Source of the DNA: Denitromonas halophila
GTDB taxonomy: Bacteria; Pseudomonadota; Gammaproteobacteria; Burkholderiales; Rhodocyclaceae
DNA: 64,000 nt
Direction: 5' to 3'
Assembly (NCBI RefSeq): GCF_007625155.1
Contig: NZ_VMNK01000018.1
Span: 1 to 64,000 of the forward strand
A model generated the notes under the pieces. The model ran no database searches, was not told the DNA's origin, and worked only from the letters and a program-made list of their open reading frames with translations. The position numbers and the translations under genes were made by a program. Below are positions 50,635 to 64,000 of this stretch, piece after piece (position 1 is the first letter of the stretch; every line of letters begins with the position of its first letter).

Positions 50635-51003
50635 ATGGACATCAACCTGAGTGAAATGACGGTCCCGGAGTTACGCCGCCTGCAAGGAAAGCTCGAAACC
50701 GAAATCCGTCGCCGCGACGAATCCGCGCGCCGGGATGTCCTGAAGCAATTCAAGAAAATCGCCGCTGATCACGGCGTCTCGCTCGATGACGTGCTGAGTG
50801 AAGCGCCCGTCAAGAGCCCTGCAAAGGCCGCCGCCAAAACCCGCCGCAAGGCAGCCTCCCCGGCCAAGGGCAAGCGCGTGCCGATGAAGTACGCCAACCC
50901 GGATGACCCGAAAACCGGCTGGACCGGCCGGGGTCGCAAGCCGCGCTGGATCGAGGCCTGGCTGAGCGCTGGCAAGTCGCTCGACGAACTGCTGATCAAA
51001 TAA
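50635..51003 (+). CDS. H-NS family nucleoid protein (BpH3/HvrA-like)
   Basis: 122 residues. An N-terminal coiled-coil oligomerisation helix (about 5-50, ELRRLQGKLETEIRRRDE) is joined by a Lys/Ala/Pro-rich linker to a C-terminal DNA-binding domain with YANPDDPKTGWTGRGRKPRWI, whose GRGRKP core is the minor-groove motif of the family. It silences A/T-rich or foreign DNA. The start ATG 50635 has GAGGAA upstream. It is monocistronic, ending in a bidirectional terminator shared with folB. Confidence 0.95.
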   Translation: MDINLSEMTVPELRRLQGKLETEIRRRDESARRDVLKQFKKIAADHGVSLDDVLSEAPVKSPAKAAAKTRRKAASPAKGKRVPMKYANPDDPKTGWTGRGRKPRWIEAWLSAGKSLDELLIK

Positions 51004-51023
51004 AGCACGCCGCCGGCATCATT

Positions 51024-51051
51024 AAAAAGCCGCCCATCCGGGCGGCTTTTT
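51024..51051. terminator. Bidirectional terminator between hns and folB
   Basis: A 12-bp perfect inverted repeat (51024-51035 with 51040-51051) has A5 at one end and T5 at the other, so it can terminate both the plus-strand H-NS gene and the minus-strand folB gene. Confidence 0.93.
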
Positions 51052-51068
51052 GTTTCAACACGGCGCAC

Positions 51069-51440
51069 TCAATCCGATTCAAGCACACGACCGTCCTTGC
51101 CACGTTGAATAAATACACCCACACGGCGCACGCCTTTCATGACCCCGATCTTGGCAATGCGCAATTTCACCCAGGGCGCGTTGAACTCATTGAACAACAA
51201 GGCCACCACAAATTCGCCCAAGGTTTCAATCAGATTGAAATGCCGGGCGGACAGCTCTTCGCGAATGCGCTCGATTACCTGCGCATAATCGATCGTATCG
51301 GCAATGTCGTCCCGTTCAGCCGCCGCATCGGGCACGCCGAAGGTCAGATTCAGTTCAACCGTTTGTGATGCCACACGCTCTCGCGGGTAGATCCCCACGC
51401 GGGCTTCAACCCGCAACTCCTCAATGAAGATGAAATCCAT
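51069..51440 (-). CDS. folB: Dihydroneopterin aldolase
   Basis: Cleaves dihydroneopterin to hydroxymethyl-dihydropterin in folate synthesis. It has 123 residues, the normal size. It begins [22 protein letters not shown], with the conserved Glu and Tyr-containing loops ([10 protein letters not shown]), and the catalytic Lys lies in the C-terminal [12 protein letters not shown] region. Folate from this pathway feeds FolA/ThyA, encoded 48 kb away. It is divergent from plsY across 56 nt. Confidence 0.94.
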   Translation of the reverse strand: MDFIFIEELRVEARVGIYPRERVASQTVELNLTFGVPDAAAERDDIADTIDYAQVIERIREELSARHFNLIETLGEFVVALLFNEFNAPWVKLRIAKIGVMKGVRRVGVFIQRGKDGRVLESD

Positions 51441-51496
51441 TTCGGCTCTCGTCTAGAATTGTGGCCATTCTAGCCCGAACCGCAACGACACCTGCC

Positions 51497-52111
51497 ATGA
51501 CGCTTACCACCGCCCTCCTGACACTAACTGCCTACCTGATCGGTTCGGTGCCCTTCGCCGTCGTGGTGAGCAAGGCCTTTGGCCTCAATGACCCGCGCAA
51601 CTATGGCTCCGGCAACCCGGGCGCCACCAACGTGCTGCGATCGGGCAACAAGGCCGCCGCCGCGTTAACGCTGGTTGGCGATGCCGCCAAGGGGCTGATT
51701 GCGGTGTGGGTGATGCGCCAGTTTGGCAGCGACGCGCCATCGGCCGTGGCACTGGCCGGCATAGCCGCATTCATCGGGCACATCTTTCCAGTGTTTCTGG
51801 GCTTCAAGGGCGGCAAGGGCGTTGCGACGGCCGTCGGCGTGCTCGGCGCCTTCAGTGGCTGGCTGGCGCTCGCCAGCGCCCTCACATGGCTGATCATCGC
51901 CATCACCACGCGCTACTCGTCACTCGCCGCATTGGTCGCGGCCATTGCGGCGCCGGCATTTGCGCATGTTTTGCTAAATTCGCCCGCCATGACCGCCGCC
52001 TGCCTGGTGATGGCGGCCATGCTGCTGTGGCGCCACGCCGACAACATCAAGCGCCTGCTGGCAGGCACCGAATCCCGGATCGGCAAAAAAAAGTCCGACG
52101 GCCCGAGCTGA
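51497..52111 (+). CDS. plsY: Glycerol-3-phosphate acyltransferase PlsY
   Basis: Transfers acyl groups from acyl-phosphate to glycerol-3-phosphate, starting phospholipid synthesis at the inner membrane. It has 204 residues with five or so membrane helices. The three conserved loops are visible: [11 protein letters not shown] with [15 protein letters not shown], then [15 protein letters not shown], and a C-terminal [17 protein letters not shown] 51497 is the family start. It ends 1 nt from the convergent tsaD stop. Confidence 0.95.
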   Translation: MTLTTALLTLTAYLIGSVPFAVVVSKAFGLNDPRNYGSGNPGATNVLRSGNKAAAALTLVGDAAKGLIAVWVMRQFGSDAPSAVALAGIAAFIGHIFPVFLGFKGGKGVATAVGVLGAFSGWLALASALTWLIIAITTRYSSLAALVAAIAAPAFAHVLLNSPAMTAACLVMAAMLLWRHADNIKRLLAGTESRIGKKKSDGPS

Positions 52112-52112
52112 A

Positions 52113-53126
52113 TCAGCCCGGCGCAGCGAGGCTATCCAGCGGCCAGCGCGGCCGCACGGACACCACATGCGTCTCGCTCCCGCGCTGCCCCTCGGCCAGA
52201 CGCAGCGCCCCGGCAAAGGCGATCATCGCGCCGTTGTCGGTACACAGCGCCGGCTCCGGGTAATACACCCGCTGCCGCCGACGTGTCACCGCCTCGTTCA
52301 GGCGCTCGCGCAAGGATTGATTGGCCCCGACCCCGCCGGCCACCACCAGGCGCGACAGCCCGGTCTGCTTGAGCGCGGCCAGTGATTTGGCGACCAGCAC
52401 GTCGACCACCGCCGCCTGAAACTCGGCCGCCATGTCGGCCGGCGCGTGGCTGCCATTACGCAACTGGGTCATGACCGCCGTTTTAAGACCGCTGAAGCTG
52501 AAATTGAGATCGCCCGAATGCAGCATCGGTCGCGGCAGCTTGACCCGGCCCGCCGTGCCCTGATCCGCCAGCCGCGCCAGCACCGGACCACCGGGGTAAT
52601 CCAGCCCCATCAATTTCGCGGTTTTGTCGAAAGCCTCACCGGCCGCGTCGTCCACCGACTCGCCCAGCAAGGCATAGCGCCCCACGCCATCGACCCGCAT
52701 CAGCTGCGTATGCCCCCCCGACACCAGCAACGCCACAAACGGAAAGCTCGGCGGTTCGTCGGCCAACAGCGGTGACAACAGATGGCCCTCAAGGTGATGG
52801 ATCGGTAGCGCCGGAATGCCCAGCGCGGCGGCCAGCGCCTGCCCGGTGCCGGCGGCAATCAGTAACGCCCCGGCCAGGCCCGGACCGGCGGTGTAGGCCA
52901 CGGCGTCAATCGCCGACATCGGCACACCCGCCTCGGCGACCGTCTGTCGGATCAGCGCCGGCATGCGTCGTACGTGGTCGCGCGAGGCGAGCTCGGGCAC
53001 CACGCCACCGTAAGCCGCGTGCAGGTCGATCTGCGAATGCAATTGCTGTGCGATCAAGCCCCGCTCCGTGTCGTAGAGCGCAACGCCAGTCTCATCGCAC
53101 GAACTTTCGAGCCCCAGTACAATCAT
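52113..53126 (-). CDS. tsaD: tRNA N6-threonylcarbamoyladenosine transferase TsaD
   Basis: Catalytic subunit for t6A37 formation on ANN-decoding tRNAs. It has 337 residues. It starts [16 protein letters not shown], with the metal-binding HLEGH (near residue 112) and the later [13 protein letters not shown] and CTDNGAMIA segments. The start ATG 53126 has GGGGA upstream; the frame continues 47 codons further without similarity. It is divergent from rpsU, an arrangement common in proteobacteria. Confidence 0.97.
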   Translation of the reverse strand: MIVLGLESSCDETGVALYDTERGLIAQQLHSQIDLHAAYGGVVPELASRDHVRRMPALIRQTVAEAGVPMSAIDAVAYTAGPGLAGALLIAAGTGQALAAALGIPALPIHHLEGHLLSPLLADEPPSFPFVALLVSGGHTQLMRVDGVGRYALLGESVDDAAGEAFDKTAKLMGLDYPGGPVLARLADQGTAGRVKLPRPMLHSGDLNFSFSGLKTAVMTQLRNGSHAPADMAAEFQAAVVDVLVAKSLAALKQTGLSRLVVAGGVGANQSLRERLNEAVTRRRQRVYYPEPALCTDNGAMIAFAGALRLAEGQRGSETHVVSVRPRWPLDSLAAPG

Positions 53127-53198
53127 GCCGTCCCCTTGTTCATCGCGGCATTTTAGCGGGTTCCGGCCTTTTCGGAATGCAATCGCTGAAGGGTGGAC

Positions 53199-53227
53199 TT
53201 GGCATGACCGGGTCGAGTCGATATACT
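53199..53227 (+). promoter_or_regulatory. Sigma-70 promoter of rpsU
   Basis: TTGGCA (53199-53204) and TATACT (53222-53227) are separated by 17 bp, each matching consensus at five of six positions. The predicted start near 53234 gives a leader of about 33 nt with an AAGGA ribosome site (53254-53258). Confidence 0.75.
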
Positions 53228-53266
53228 GCGCGGTTTCTGTACTTTTGCTATCCAAGGAATCACGCA

Positions 53267-53479
53267 ATGCCGGGGATCCGCGTCAAAGAAAACGAGCCGT
53301 TTGAAGTTGCCATCCGTCGCTTCAAGCGCACCATTGAAAAAGCAGGGACGCTCACCGAGTTGCGTTCGCGCGAGTTTTACGAAAAGCCCACAGCTGAGCG
53401 CAAGCGCAAGCTGGCCGCTGCCGTGAAGCGTAACCACAAGCGCCTGCGTAGCCAGACACTGCCGCCGAAGATGTACTGA
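53267..53479 (+). CDS. rpsU: 30S ribosomal protein S21
   Basis: 70 residues, strongly basic. It matches S21 throughout ([21 protein letters not shown], then [20 protein letters not shown]), with a short C-terminal tail. It acts in translation initiation near the anti-Shine-Dalgarno end of 16S rRNA. It heads the macromolecular-synthesis block with yqeY, dnaG and rpoD, although a very strong terminator directly downstream should limit read-through. Confidence 0.98.
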   Translation: MPGIRVKENEPFEVAIRRFKRTIEKAGTLTELRSREFYEKPTAERKRKLAAAVKRNHKRLRSQTLPPKMY

Positions 53480-53499
53480 TCCGTCTCGGCACGGCACCG

Positions 53500-53543
53500 C
53501 CACGCCTGGTGAAGCAGCCTTGCTTCACCAGGCGTGGTTTTTT
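53500..53543 (+). terminator. Strong intrinsic terminator after rpsU
   Basis: A perfect 17-bp stem (53500-53516 with 53521-53537) with a 4-nt loop and six T. It is the longest hairpin noted in the window and probably lets rpsU be expressed far above yqeY-dnaG-rpoD. Confidence 0.95.
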
Positions 53544-53566
53544 GCGTTTCAGCTCAGGGGATTCCG

Positions 53567-54013
53567 ATGTCGCTCAAAGCCCGCCTCCAGGATGACATGA
53601 AGACGGCCATGCGCGCCCGCGATGCGGCGCGACTGTCCGCCATCCGGCTGCTGCTCGCCGCCATCCAGCAAAAGGAAGTCGACGGCCAGACGACACTGGA
53701 CGACGCCGGTGTCGCCGCCGTGATCGAAAAGCAGCTCAAACAGCGACGCGACTCGGCCACCCAGTACGCTGCGGGCGGCCGGGCCGACCTCGAAGCCAAG
53801 GAGCGTTTCGAAATCTCCGTGCTCGAAGCCTATATGCCGGCCGGCCTGTCGGACGCAGAGATCGACGCCGCGGTGGCCGCTGCCATTGCCAGCACGGGCG
53901 CCGCCTCGGCGGCCGACATGGGCAAGGTCATGGCGCAGCTCAAGCCAGCACTGGCCGGACGCGCCGACATGGCGCAGGTATCCGCGCGCGTCAAATCCGC
54001 GCTCGCCAGCTGA
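53567..54013 (+). CDS. GatB/YqeY domain protein
   Basis: 148 residues, family length. It has helical Lys/Arg-rich N-terminal repeats (MSLKARLQDDMKTAMRARD) and a C-terminal GatB-like tail domain with MGKVMAQLKPALAGRADMAQVSARVK. Related tails in GatB bind tRNA, but the role of the free-standing protein is not established. ATG 53567 is the family start. It sits between rpsU and dnaG, its usual place in betaproteobacteria, with dnaG beginning 13 nt later. Confidence 0.93.
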   Translation: MSLKARLQDDMKTAMRARDAARLSAIRLLLAAIQQKEVDGQTTLDDAGVAAVIEKQLKQRRDSATQYAAGGRADLEAKERFEISVLEAYMPAGLSDAEIDAAVAAAIASTGAASAADMGKVMAQLKPALAGRADMAQVSARVKSALAS

Positions 54014-54026
54014 GGCGGTTCACGCC

Positions 54027-55844
54027 TTGATCCCCCAGAGTTTCATCCAGGATCTACTGACGCGCGTCGACATCGTCGAGGTGATCGACCGCCATGTGTC
54101 GCTAAAGAAGCAGGGCGCGAACTACTTCGCCTGCTGCCCTTTCCATGGTGAAAAAAGCGCTTCGTTTTCGGTCAGTCCGAGCAAGCAGTTCTATCACTGC
54201 TTTGGCTGCGGCGCGCATGGTAGCGCGATCGGCTTTCTCATGGAGTACAGCGGCCTCGGCTATGTCGAAGCCATCCAGGAGCTGGCCCGCCAGATTGGTG
54301 TGGAAGTGCCCGAAGAGCGCAGCCCACGGCGAGGCGATCAGCAAAAAGAGCAATCGCTGACCGAGCTGATGGGATCGGCGGCGCGCTTCTATCGCGAGCA
54401 GCTCAAAGGCGCCGATCACGCCATCGACTACCTCAAGCGCCGCGGCCTCACCGGCCAGATCGCCGCCCGCTTTGGCATCGGCTATGCGCCGGACGGCTGG
54501 CAGTCGCTGCAGAAGATTGTTCCCAACTACGCCGACAAAGCGCTGCTTGAAGCCGGCCTGGTGATCGAAAACGATCAGGGCCGGCGCTACGACCGCTTCC
54601 GCGATCGCATCATGTTTCCGATCCAGGACAGTCGTGGCAATGTCATCGCCTTTGGCGGGCGCATTCTCGACCAGGGCGAGCCAAAGTACCTCAACTCCCC
54701 CGAGACGCCGCTGTTCGAGAAAGGCCGCGAGTTGTACGGCCTGTTTCAGGCACGCCAGTCGATACGCGCCAGCAACACGGTGATCGTCGTCGAAGGCTAC
54801 ATGGATGTGGTCGCACTGGCCCAGCACGGCGTGCCCAACGCGGTCGCAACACTCGGCACCTCGACAACTGCCACTCACATCCAGAAGCTGTTTCGCCACG
54901 CCGACCGCGTCGTGTTCTGCTTCGACGGCGACGCCGCCGGGCGCAAGGCCGCATGGCGCGGACTGGAAGCGGCGCTGGAAACCTTGAACGACGTCAAACA
55001 GGTCGCGTTTCTGTTCCTGCCCGACCCGCACGACCCCGACACCTATGTGCGCGAATTCGGCGCCGAGGCATTCTCCACGCAAGTGGCCGACGCCACACCG
55101 CTCACCGAATTCCTGCTCAGCGAACTGGCCAGCGAGGCCGATCTGAGCAGCGCCGAGGGCCGCGCCCGCTACGCGCACGAAGCCAAGCCGCTGGTCCTGC
55201 GCATTGGCGCCGGCGTCCTCAAGCTGCAAGTCTTGAAGGCCATCGCCAAGCGTTGCGCCCTGGATGAACGCGAACTGATGGAAGCCTGGGGGCTGAAAGC
55301 GCCGCCCGCGCCGGCGATGCGCCGCGATGGTGAGCCCTGGCGCAAAGGCAAGGGGCGGCGGGACGACGCCGGCCCACCCGCCGCGCGCGGCCCCCGCCAC
55401 CAGCCGCGGCCGCTCGAAGCCAACCTGCTACGGATCGTGCTGAACCATCCCGCCTGGGCGGCCCGCCTGCCGGTCGACCTCATCCCGGCCAGCAGCGACG
55501 AGGGGCGCGCCCTGATCGCCATCGTAGACGCGGTCAGTGTCGGCGATCTGGGCAACCAGAGCGCCCTGGGCACACTACTCGAACACTTTCGCAACACCAG
55601 CCACGCCGCCACGCTGACGCGCATGTGCGCCGAGCAGGCGGACGAGGTCATTGACGAAACGGTGGTCGAGAACGTCTTTCACGACACCGTCCACGCCTTG
55701 CACACCAAGGCGCTCGCCGACGAGTTCAACCGCCTGGCGGCACGCGCGGGGGAACTCACACCCGACGAGCGAAAACGTTACGTTCAGCTGCTACAACAAA
55801 AGAAGCGGAACCCAACGCGGCAACCCAAAGTCTCAGATTCGTAA
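54027..55844 (+). CDS. dnaG: DNA primase
   Basis: Synthesises RNA primers for replication. It has 605 residues. It opens with a CHC2 zinc finger ([11 protein letters not shown] then FHCFGCG-type pairs, about residues 34-65), followed by the RNA-polymerase core with the Toprim motifs VVEGYMDV and [12 protein letters not shown], and a C-terminal helicase-binding domain. The start is a TTG at 54027 ([11 protein letters not shown]), the only family-consistent site, with AGGCGG 8 nt upstream; no ATG or GTG fits. This weak start may hold primase levels low. Confidence 0.95.
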   Translation: MIPQSFIQDLLTRVDIVEVIDRHVSLKKQGANYFACCPFHGEKSASFSVSPSKQFYHCFGCGAHGSAIGFLMEYSGLGYVEAIQELARQIGVEVPEERSPRRGDQQKEQSLTELMGSAARFYREQLKGADHAIDYLKRRGLTGQIAARFGIGYAPDGWQSLQKIVPNYADKALLEAGLVIENDQGRRYDRFRDRIMFPIQDSRGNVIAFGGRILDQGEPKYLNSPETPLFEKGRELYGLFQARQSIRASNTVIVVEGYMDVVALAQHGVPNAVATLGTSTTATHIQKLFRHADRVVFCFDGDAAGRKAAWRGLEAALETLNDVKQVAFLFLPDPHDPDTYVREFGAEAFSTQVADATPLTEFLLSELASEADLSSAEGRARYAHEAKPLVLRIGAGVLKLQVLKAIAKRCALDERELMEAWGLKAPPAPAMRRDGEPWRKGKGRRDDAGPPAARGPRHQPRPLEANLLRIVLNHPAWAARLPVDLIPASSDEGRALIAIVDAVSVGDLGNQSALGTLLEHFRNTSHAATLTRMCAEQADEVIDETVVENVFHDTVHALHTKALADEFNRLAARAGELTPDERKRYVQLLQQKKRNPTRQPKVSDS

Positions 55845-55891
55845 TATACTTTTCTGTTTTTCCGACTTCTCCGAAGTTTCCGAGGAGCATC

Positions 55892-57901
<2,010 letters not shown>

Positions 57902-57910
57902 GCCCTTCGC

Positions 57911-57934
57911 TGCACGGACCTCCGGGTCCGTGCA
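57911..57934 (+). terminator. GC-rich hairpin between rpoD and tRNA-Ile
   Basis: A perfect 10-bp stem (57911-57920 with 57925-57934) and 4-nt loop directly follow the rpoD stop and precede the tRNA by 2 nt. There is no T-run, so it may be a weak terminator or a processing signal that separates the mRNA and tRNA. Confidence 0.55.
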
Positions 57935-57936
57935 TC

Positions 57937-58013
<77 letters not shown>

Positions 58014-58172
58014 TTGATCGCAGTCTGCTGCCGATCATCGCCCTTTCCCTTCCCGTACTCAATTGCAATGGCGTAAGCTCACGCGGTCGCAGCGCACTGG
58101 GCGCCGCACGGGTGTCATATCCCGCCAATTCGAAAGCACCCCGACAGCGAAGCGAAGGATCACCCTCGCGTC

Positions 58173-60569
58173 ATGGGAAGACTAAAGCGTCTTGTTGAGC
58201 CAATCGCCTCCGCGATGGCGCCGTATCAAGCCGATGCGCCGCTGGCGGCGCAGTTTCGCGCGCGTCAGATTCAGGCGGTTCTGCGTCTCACGCCACTCAC
58301 CATGCTGGCCAATGTCCTCAACGCCCTGATCGTTGGCTGGACATTTCGCAATGACCTCAACCCGCTGCTGCTCGTGGGCTGGACCTTGTTTGTACTGTAC
58401 GCCGCAGGCACGGGCATTGACGCCTGGCTGCGGTGGCGACGCCATCGCACACCAACGACCGCCTCCCCGCGAGCACTCACCCGCTCGGCCAAACATGCGG
58501 CCTTGTTGGCCATTCTCTGGGGCACCGTCCCCCTGCTGATGATGCCGGAGGCCAACCCGGACGCCCGCGTCCTGCTCACCGCCGTGGTCACCGGGATGAT
58601 CTGCGCCGGCGGCTTCGCGCTGGCAACCATCCCCCAGGCCGCGCTGACCTATGTCGCCATTCTTGGCACGGCGACCGTCTTCGGCCTGATCCGCATGGAC
58701 TTGCCGCAAGCCTACGAGATGGGCATGTTGCTGCTGGTCTACACGCTGATCGTCATGGGCACCGTGATCTCCAGCGCCCGCACCTTCGGCGCACGCCTCA
58801 TGGCCGAAGCCGAGGGCGAACACCAGCGACAGCTCATTGGCCTGCTGCTGAACGACTTCGAAGAGAACGCCAGCGACTGGCTGTGGGAAACCGACGCCGA
58901 CGGCCGTCTCACCCATGTGTCTCATCGCATGGCCACGGTGTTCGGACGAAGTGTCGACGCCTTGATGGGTCAAGACCTGCTGGCGTTGATTGCCCAGTCA
59001 CTCGATCGCGTCCCCCAGGATGAACGTCAGGCCTACACCGACCTGTGCCGCCGCTTCGACTCGGGCCGCCCTTTCCGCGAGGCACTGGTCCCCATCGTGC
59101 TCGACGGCGAGACCCGCTGGTGGTCGCTCACGGCCAAACCGCTGACAGACGCTCAACAGATATCGACCGGCTGGCGGGGCGTCGGCACCGATGTCACGCA
59201 GGCCCTCGCCGCCCAGCGCGAAGTCCAGCGCATGGCGCATTTCGACGGGCTCACCGGGCTATCCAACCGGAACCACTTCCACGAGTCACTCAGCCGCATC
59301 GAAGAACAGGCCGCCGACAGCAACGCCGGCGCGCTGCTGTTGTGCCTCGACCTCGACAACTTCAAGGCCATCAACGACTCCTATGGGCACAGCTTTGGTG
59401 ACGGCTTGCTGCGCGTTGTCGCCCAGCGGCTGCTCGGTCGAACCCGCCGCACTGATATCGTCGCGCGCCTGGGAGGAGACGAATTCGCCATCATCCGCTG
59501 GGGGCTCAACACGCCGGAGGACGCCGAAGAACTGGCCTCGCGCATCATTGCGTCGCTCGCTGACCCCTTCGAAGTCGATGGCATCCGGGTCAAGATTGGC
59601 ACCAGCGTCGGCATCGCCATGGCCCCCAAGGATGGTCAAAGCGGCGATCAGCTCCTCAAGAATGCTGATATCGCGCTATATGCGGCCAAGTTCGACGGCA
59701 AGGGGCGCTTCCGGTTTTTCGACTACGAGATGGACACCCGCGCCCGGCGCCGGCTGTTTCTCGAGCACGAACTGCGCGGCGCCTTGCAGCGTGGCGAATT
59801 CCATCTTGCCTATCAGCCGATCTTTTCGCTGGCCACGGGCCGCATCTGCGGCTGCGAGGCCTTGCTGCGCTGGCGCCACCCGCGCCTCGGGCTGATCGAC
59901 ACGCAAGAGTGCATCTCCGTCGCCGAAGACTCCGGCCAGATCGAAAGCATTGGCGAGTGGGTGCTCAATGCCGCCATCCGCGACGCGGCCGGATGGCCCG
60001 ACAGCGTGCGACTCTCCGTCAACCTGTCCCTCGCCCAGTTCATCAATCCGGCCCTGTGCGACACCATCCTGAGCTTGCTCGGCGAGCACGGCCTGCCCGC
60101 CACACGCCTGGAGCTGGAACTGACCGAATCCATTTTCCTGCGTGACACCACCGACACCGAAGGCCATCTGCGGGCACTGCGCGCCGCCGGCATCCGGATT
60201 GCCCTCGACGACTTTGGCACCGGCTACTCCTCCCTCGCCTATCTGCGCTCCCTGCCACTGGACCGCATCAAGATCGACCGGGCCTTTGTCCAGGCCATCA
60301 CCACCCACCCGGAAACGGCCGCCATCGTCCGCGCCATCATCGCCATCGCGAAAGCGCTGGATATGGACACCTGCGCCGAGGGGGTCGAAGGCGGTGCCCA
60401 GCTGACCGTGTTGCGTGCCGAAGGCTGCGATACGGTCCAGGGCTTTGCCTTGGCCGAACCCATGGCCCCGGCGGCGCTGGCCGCCTTTCTGACCGGCAAC
60501 ATCACGGTGCCGGCACTGGTCGCAGCCTCTCGCGGCGCGCAGGAAAAGAAGATCAAGCGCCCGCAATAG
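58173..60569 (+). CDS. Membrane-bound PAS-GGDEF-EAL protein
   Basis: 798 residues. About six hydrophobic helices (about 35-215) form a MASE-like N-terminal sensor, followed by a PAS domain (about 230-355), an intact GGDEF (LGGDEF, Gly 434) and an EAL domain (EAL Glu 562, NLSL Asn, ELTES, DDFGTG, KIDRAF, EGVEG). All metal ligands I can check in EAL are present, so both cyclase and phosphodiesterase activity are possible. It follows the tRNA after 159 nt of unremarkable sequence and leads a same-strand set with an HD-GYP regulator and a hybrid kinase. Confidence 0.93.
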   Translation: MGRLKRLVEPIASAMAPYQADAPLAAQFRARQIQAVLRLTPLTMLANVLNALIVGWTFRNDLNPLLLVGWTLFVLYAAGTGIDAWLRWRRHRTPTTASPRALTRSAKHAALLAILWGTVPLLMMPEANPDARVLLTAVVTGMICAGGFALATIPQAALTYVAILGTATVFGLIRMDLPQAYEMGMLLLVYTLIVMGTVISSARTFGARLMAEAEGEHQRQLIGLLLNDFEENASDWLWETDADGRLTHVSHRMATVFGRSVDALMGQDLLALIAQSLDRVPQDERQAYTDLCRRFDSGRPFREALVPIVLDGETRWWSLTAKPLTDAQQISTGWRGVGTDVTQALAAQREVQRMAHFDGLTGLSNRNHFHESLSRIEEQAADSNAGALLLCLDLDNFKAINDSYGHSFGDGLLRVVAQRLLGRTRRTDIVARLGGDEFAIIRWGLNTPEDAEELASRIIASLADPFEVDGIRVKIGTSVGIAMAPKDGQSGDQLLKNADIALYAAKFDGKGRFRFFDYEMDTRARRRLFLEHELRGALQRGEFHLAYQPIFSLATGRICGCEALLRWRHPRLGLIDTQECISVAEDSGQIESIGEWVLNAAIRDAAGWPDSVRLSVNLSLAQFINPALCDTILSLLGEHGLPATRLELELTESIFLRDTTDTEGHLRALRAAGIRIALDDFGTGYSSLAYLRSLPLDRIKIDRAFVQAITTHPETAAIVRAIIAIAKALDMDTCAEGVEGGAQLTVLRAEGCDTVQGFALAEPMAPAALAAFLTGNITVPALVAASRGAQEKKIKRPQ

Positions 60570-60642
60570 CCGCAATGCGCTCAACTTGCTCCGCCCTTGT
60601 GCCGATAAGACTTTGACGCCCCCGTGCCGAACGCTCAATACC

Positions 60643-61692
60643 ATGAAAATTGTCATCGTCGACGACACCCCGCTGAACCTCACTTTGATGCAGGCCCTGG
60701 TCGGCAAGCTCCCTGATTGCGAGCCGCTGCCCTTCATCGACCCGCAAGAAGGCCTCGCCTGGTGTCAGGCCAACGAACCGGATCTTGTTGTGGTCGACTA
60801 CATGATGCCGGGTCTGGACGGGGTTGAATTCATTCGCCGCCTCCGCGCCACTCCGAACCGCGACGACGTGCCGATTCTGATGGTCACCGCCGACCACGAG
60901 CGCCAGACCCGCTATGACGCGCTCCAGTCCGGCGCCACCGACTTCCTCAACAAGCCGGTCGATCGCAACGAGTTCCAGCCCCGCGTGCACAACATGCTGG
61001 CCCTGCGTCGTGCCCACCTTGCCACCCGCGCCCGTGCCCGCTCGCTGGAAGCCGAGATTGCCGAGGCCACCGCGCAGATCCACGAACGCGAGCAAGAGAC
61101 CGTCACCCGTCTGGCCCGTGCCGCCGAATTCCGCGACCCCGAAACCGGCGCCCATATCCAGCGCATGGCCCACTACTCGGCGCTCATCGCCCGACAGCTG
61201 GGCAAAGATGACGCCTATTCCGCGTTGCTTCTGCAGGCGGCTCCGATGCACGACGTCGGCAAACTGGGGATTCCCGATCACATCCTGATGAAACCCGGGC
61301 GCCTGACTGTTGACGAGTTCGAGCAAATGAAGCGCCACCCGACGATTGGGCACGACATCCTCAAAGGATCGACCTCGCCGGTCATCCAGGCTGCCGCCAT
61401 CATTGCCCTGACTCACCATGAAAAGTTCGACGGCTCAGGCTACCCCTTCGGCACTGCCGGCGACGCGATCCCGCTGGAAGGGCGCATCGTTGCCGTCGCC
61501 GACGTGTTCGACGCACTCACTTCGGCTCGCCCCTACAAACCCGCCTGGTCGCTCGACGACGCTACCGCTTTTCTACGCGAGGGGCGTGGCCAGCACTTCG
61601 ACCCCATCTGCGTCGACGCCATGCTCGAACGCTGGTCGGAAGTCCTCGACATCCGCCAGCGCTTTCAAGATGAAGCGCCGACCGCACTCTAA
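60643..61692 (+). CDS. REC-HD-GYP response regulator, c-di-GMP phosphodiesterase
   Basis: 349 residues. The receiver has the VDDT acidic pair, phospho-Asp 52 (VVDYMMPGLDG), and NKPV Lys. A coiled-coil connector (about 125-165) leads to an HD-GYP domain with HD at 203-204 (MHDVGKLGIPDH), HHEKFDGSGYP (GYP at 266-268) and the later ADVFDALTS metal motif. It is predicted to hydrolyse c-di-GMP to GMP on phosphorylation. ATG 60643 is the family start. The hybrid kinase begins 15 nt after the stop and is the likely donor. Confidence 0.95.
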   Translation: MKIVIVDDTPLNLTLMQALVGKLPDCEPLPFIDPQEGLAWCQANEPDLVVVDYMMPGLDGVEFIRRLRATPNRDDVPILMVTADHERQTRYDALQSGATDFLNKPVDRNEFQPRVHNMLALRRAHLATRARARSLEAEIAEATAQIHEREQETVTRLARAAEFRDPETGAHIQRMAHYSALIARQLGKDDAYSALLLQAAPMHDVGKLGIPDHILMKPGRLTVDEFEQMKRHPTIGHDILKGSTSPVIQAAAIIALTHHEKFDGSGYPFGTAGDAIPLEGRIVAVADVFDALTSARPYKPAWSLDDATAFLREGRGQHFDPICVDAMLERWSEVLDIRQRFQDEAPTAL

Positions 61693-61707
61693 CGCCAGCC
61701 ACCGTTG

Positions 61708-64000
<2,293 letters not shown>

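Overview
The window looks like a chromosomal segment of a high-GC betaproteobacterium. Three things point to Rhodocyclales (Azoarcus/Thauera/Denitromonas-like), though the genus is inference: the leuS-lptE-holA order, the rpsU-yqeY-dnaG-rpoD-tRNA-Ile(CAU) block, and the number of cyclic-di-GMP signalling proteins. Most of it is core genome. I see no insertion sequence, prophage, plasmid, CRISPR array or recognisable defence island.

Layout. Position 1-90 holds a consensus sigma-70 promoter firing leftward out of the window. 0.2-8 kb carries a PilZ-like protein, thyA-folA (dTMP/folate), an Orn/Lys/Arg decarboxylase, dcd, apbC/mrp and an OmpA-type lipoprotein. 8-12.5 kb is a likely operon of metG, a small membrane protein, acyP and a SulP transporter; its last gene overlaps tail-to-tail with an RND efflux operon (12.5-16.7 kb). 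A 2-Cys peroxiredoxin, a GGDEF-EAL protein and dnaE follow. 23.8-28.1 kb is a translationally coupled soluble histidine kinase and REC-PAS-PAS-GGDEF-EAL pair. 28-33.3 kb is a minus-strand run: AEC transporter, rhomboid protease, thioesterase, small exported protein, quinone reductase, PldA. Then come maeB, an orphan ParA, cytochrome b561 and cytochrome c', a two-receiver protein, uvrD, and a small orphan gene with its own terminator. 42-50 kb holds leuS, lptE, holA, proA, a chalcone-isomerase-like protein, ogt, xerD and ybaK. 50.6-58 kb holds an H-NS-family gene, folB, plsY, tsaD and the macromolecular-synthesis block rpsU/yqeY/dnaG/rpoD with tRNA-Ile2. The last 6 kb is a second c-di-GMP block: a membrane GGDEF-EAL, a REC-HD-GYP, and a hybrid kinase cut by the window edge.

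How the parts relate. DNA synthesis and repair (thyA, folA, dcd, dnaE, holA, uvrD, ogt, xerD, dnaG) and translation (metG, leuS, tRNA-Ile2, ybaK, tsaD, rpsU) dominate. Overlaid is a dense c-di-GMP network: one PilZ-like candidate effector, three GGDEF-EAL proteins, one HD-GYP and two kinases. Several members show degenerate catalytic or phospho-accepting residues: N for D in one EAL domain, SGDEF for GGDEF in the same protein, and a receiver without its phospho-Asp. That network is the best candidate for undescribed biology here; no wholly novel system is evident from sequence alone.
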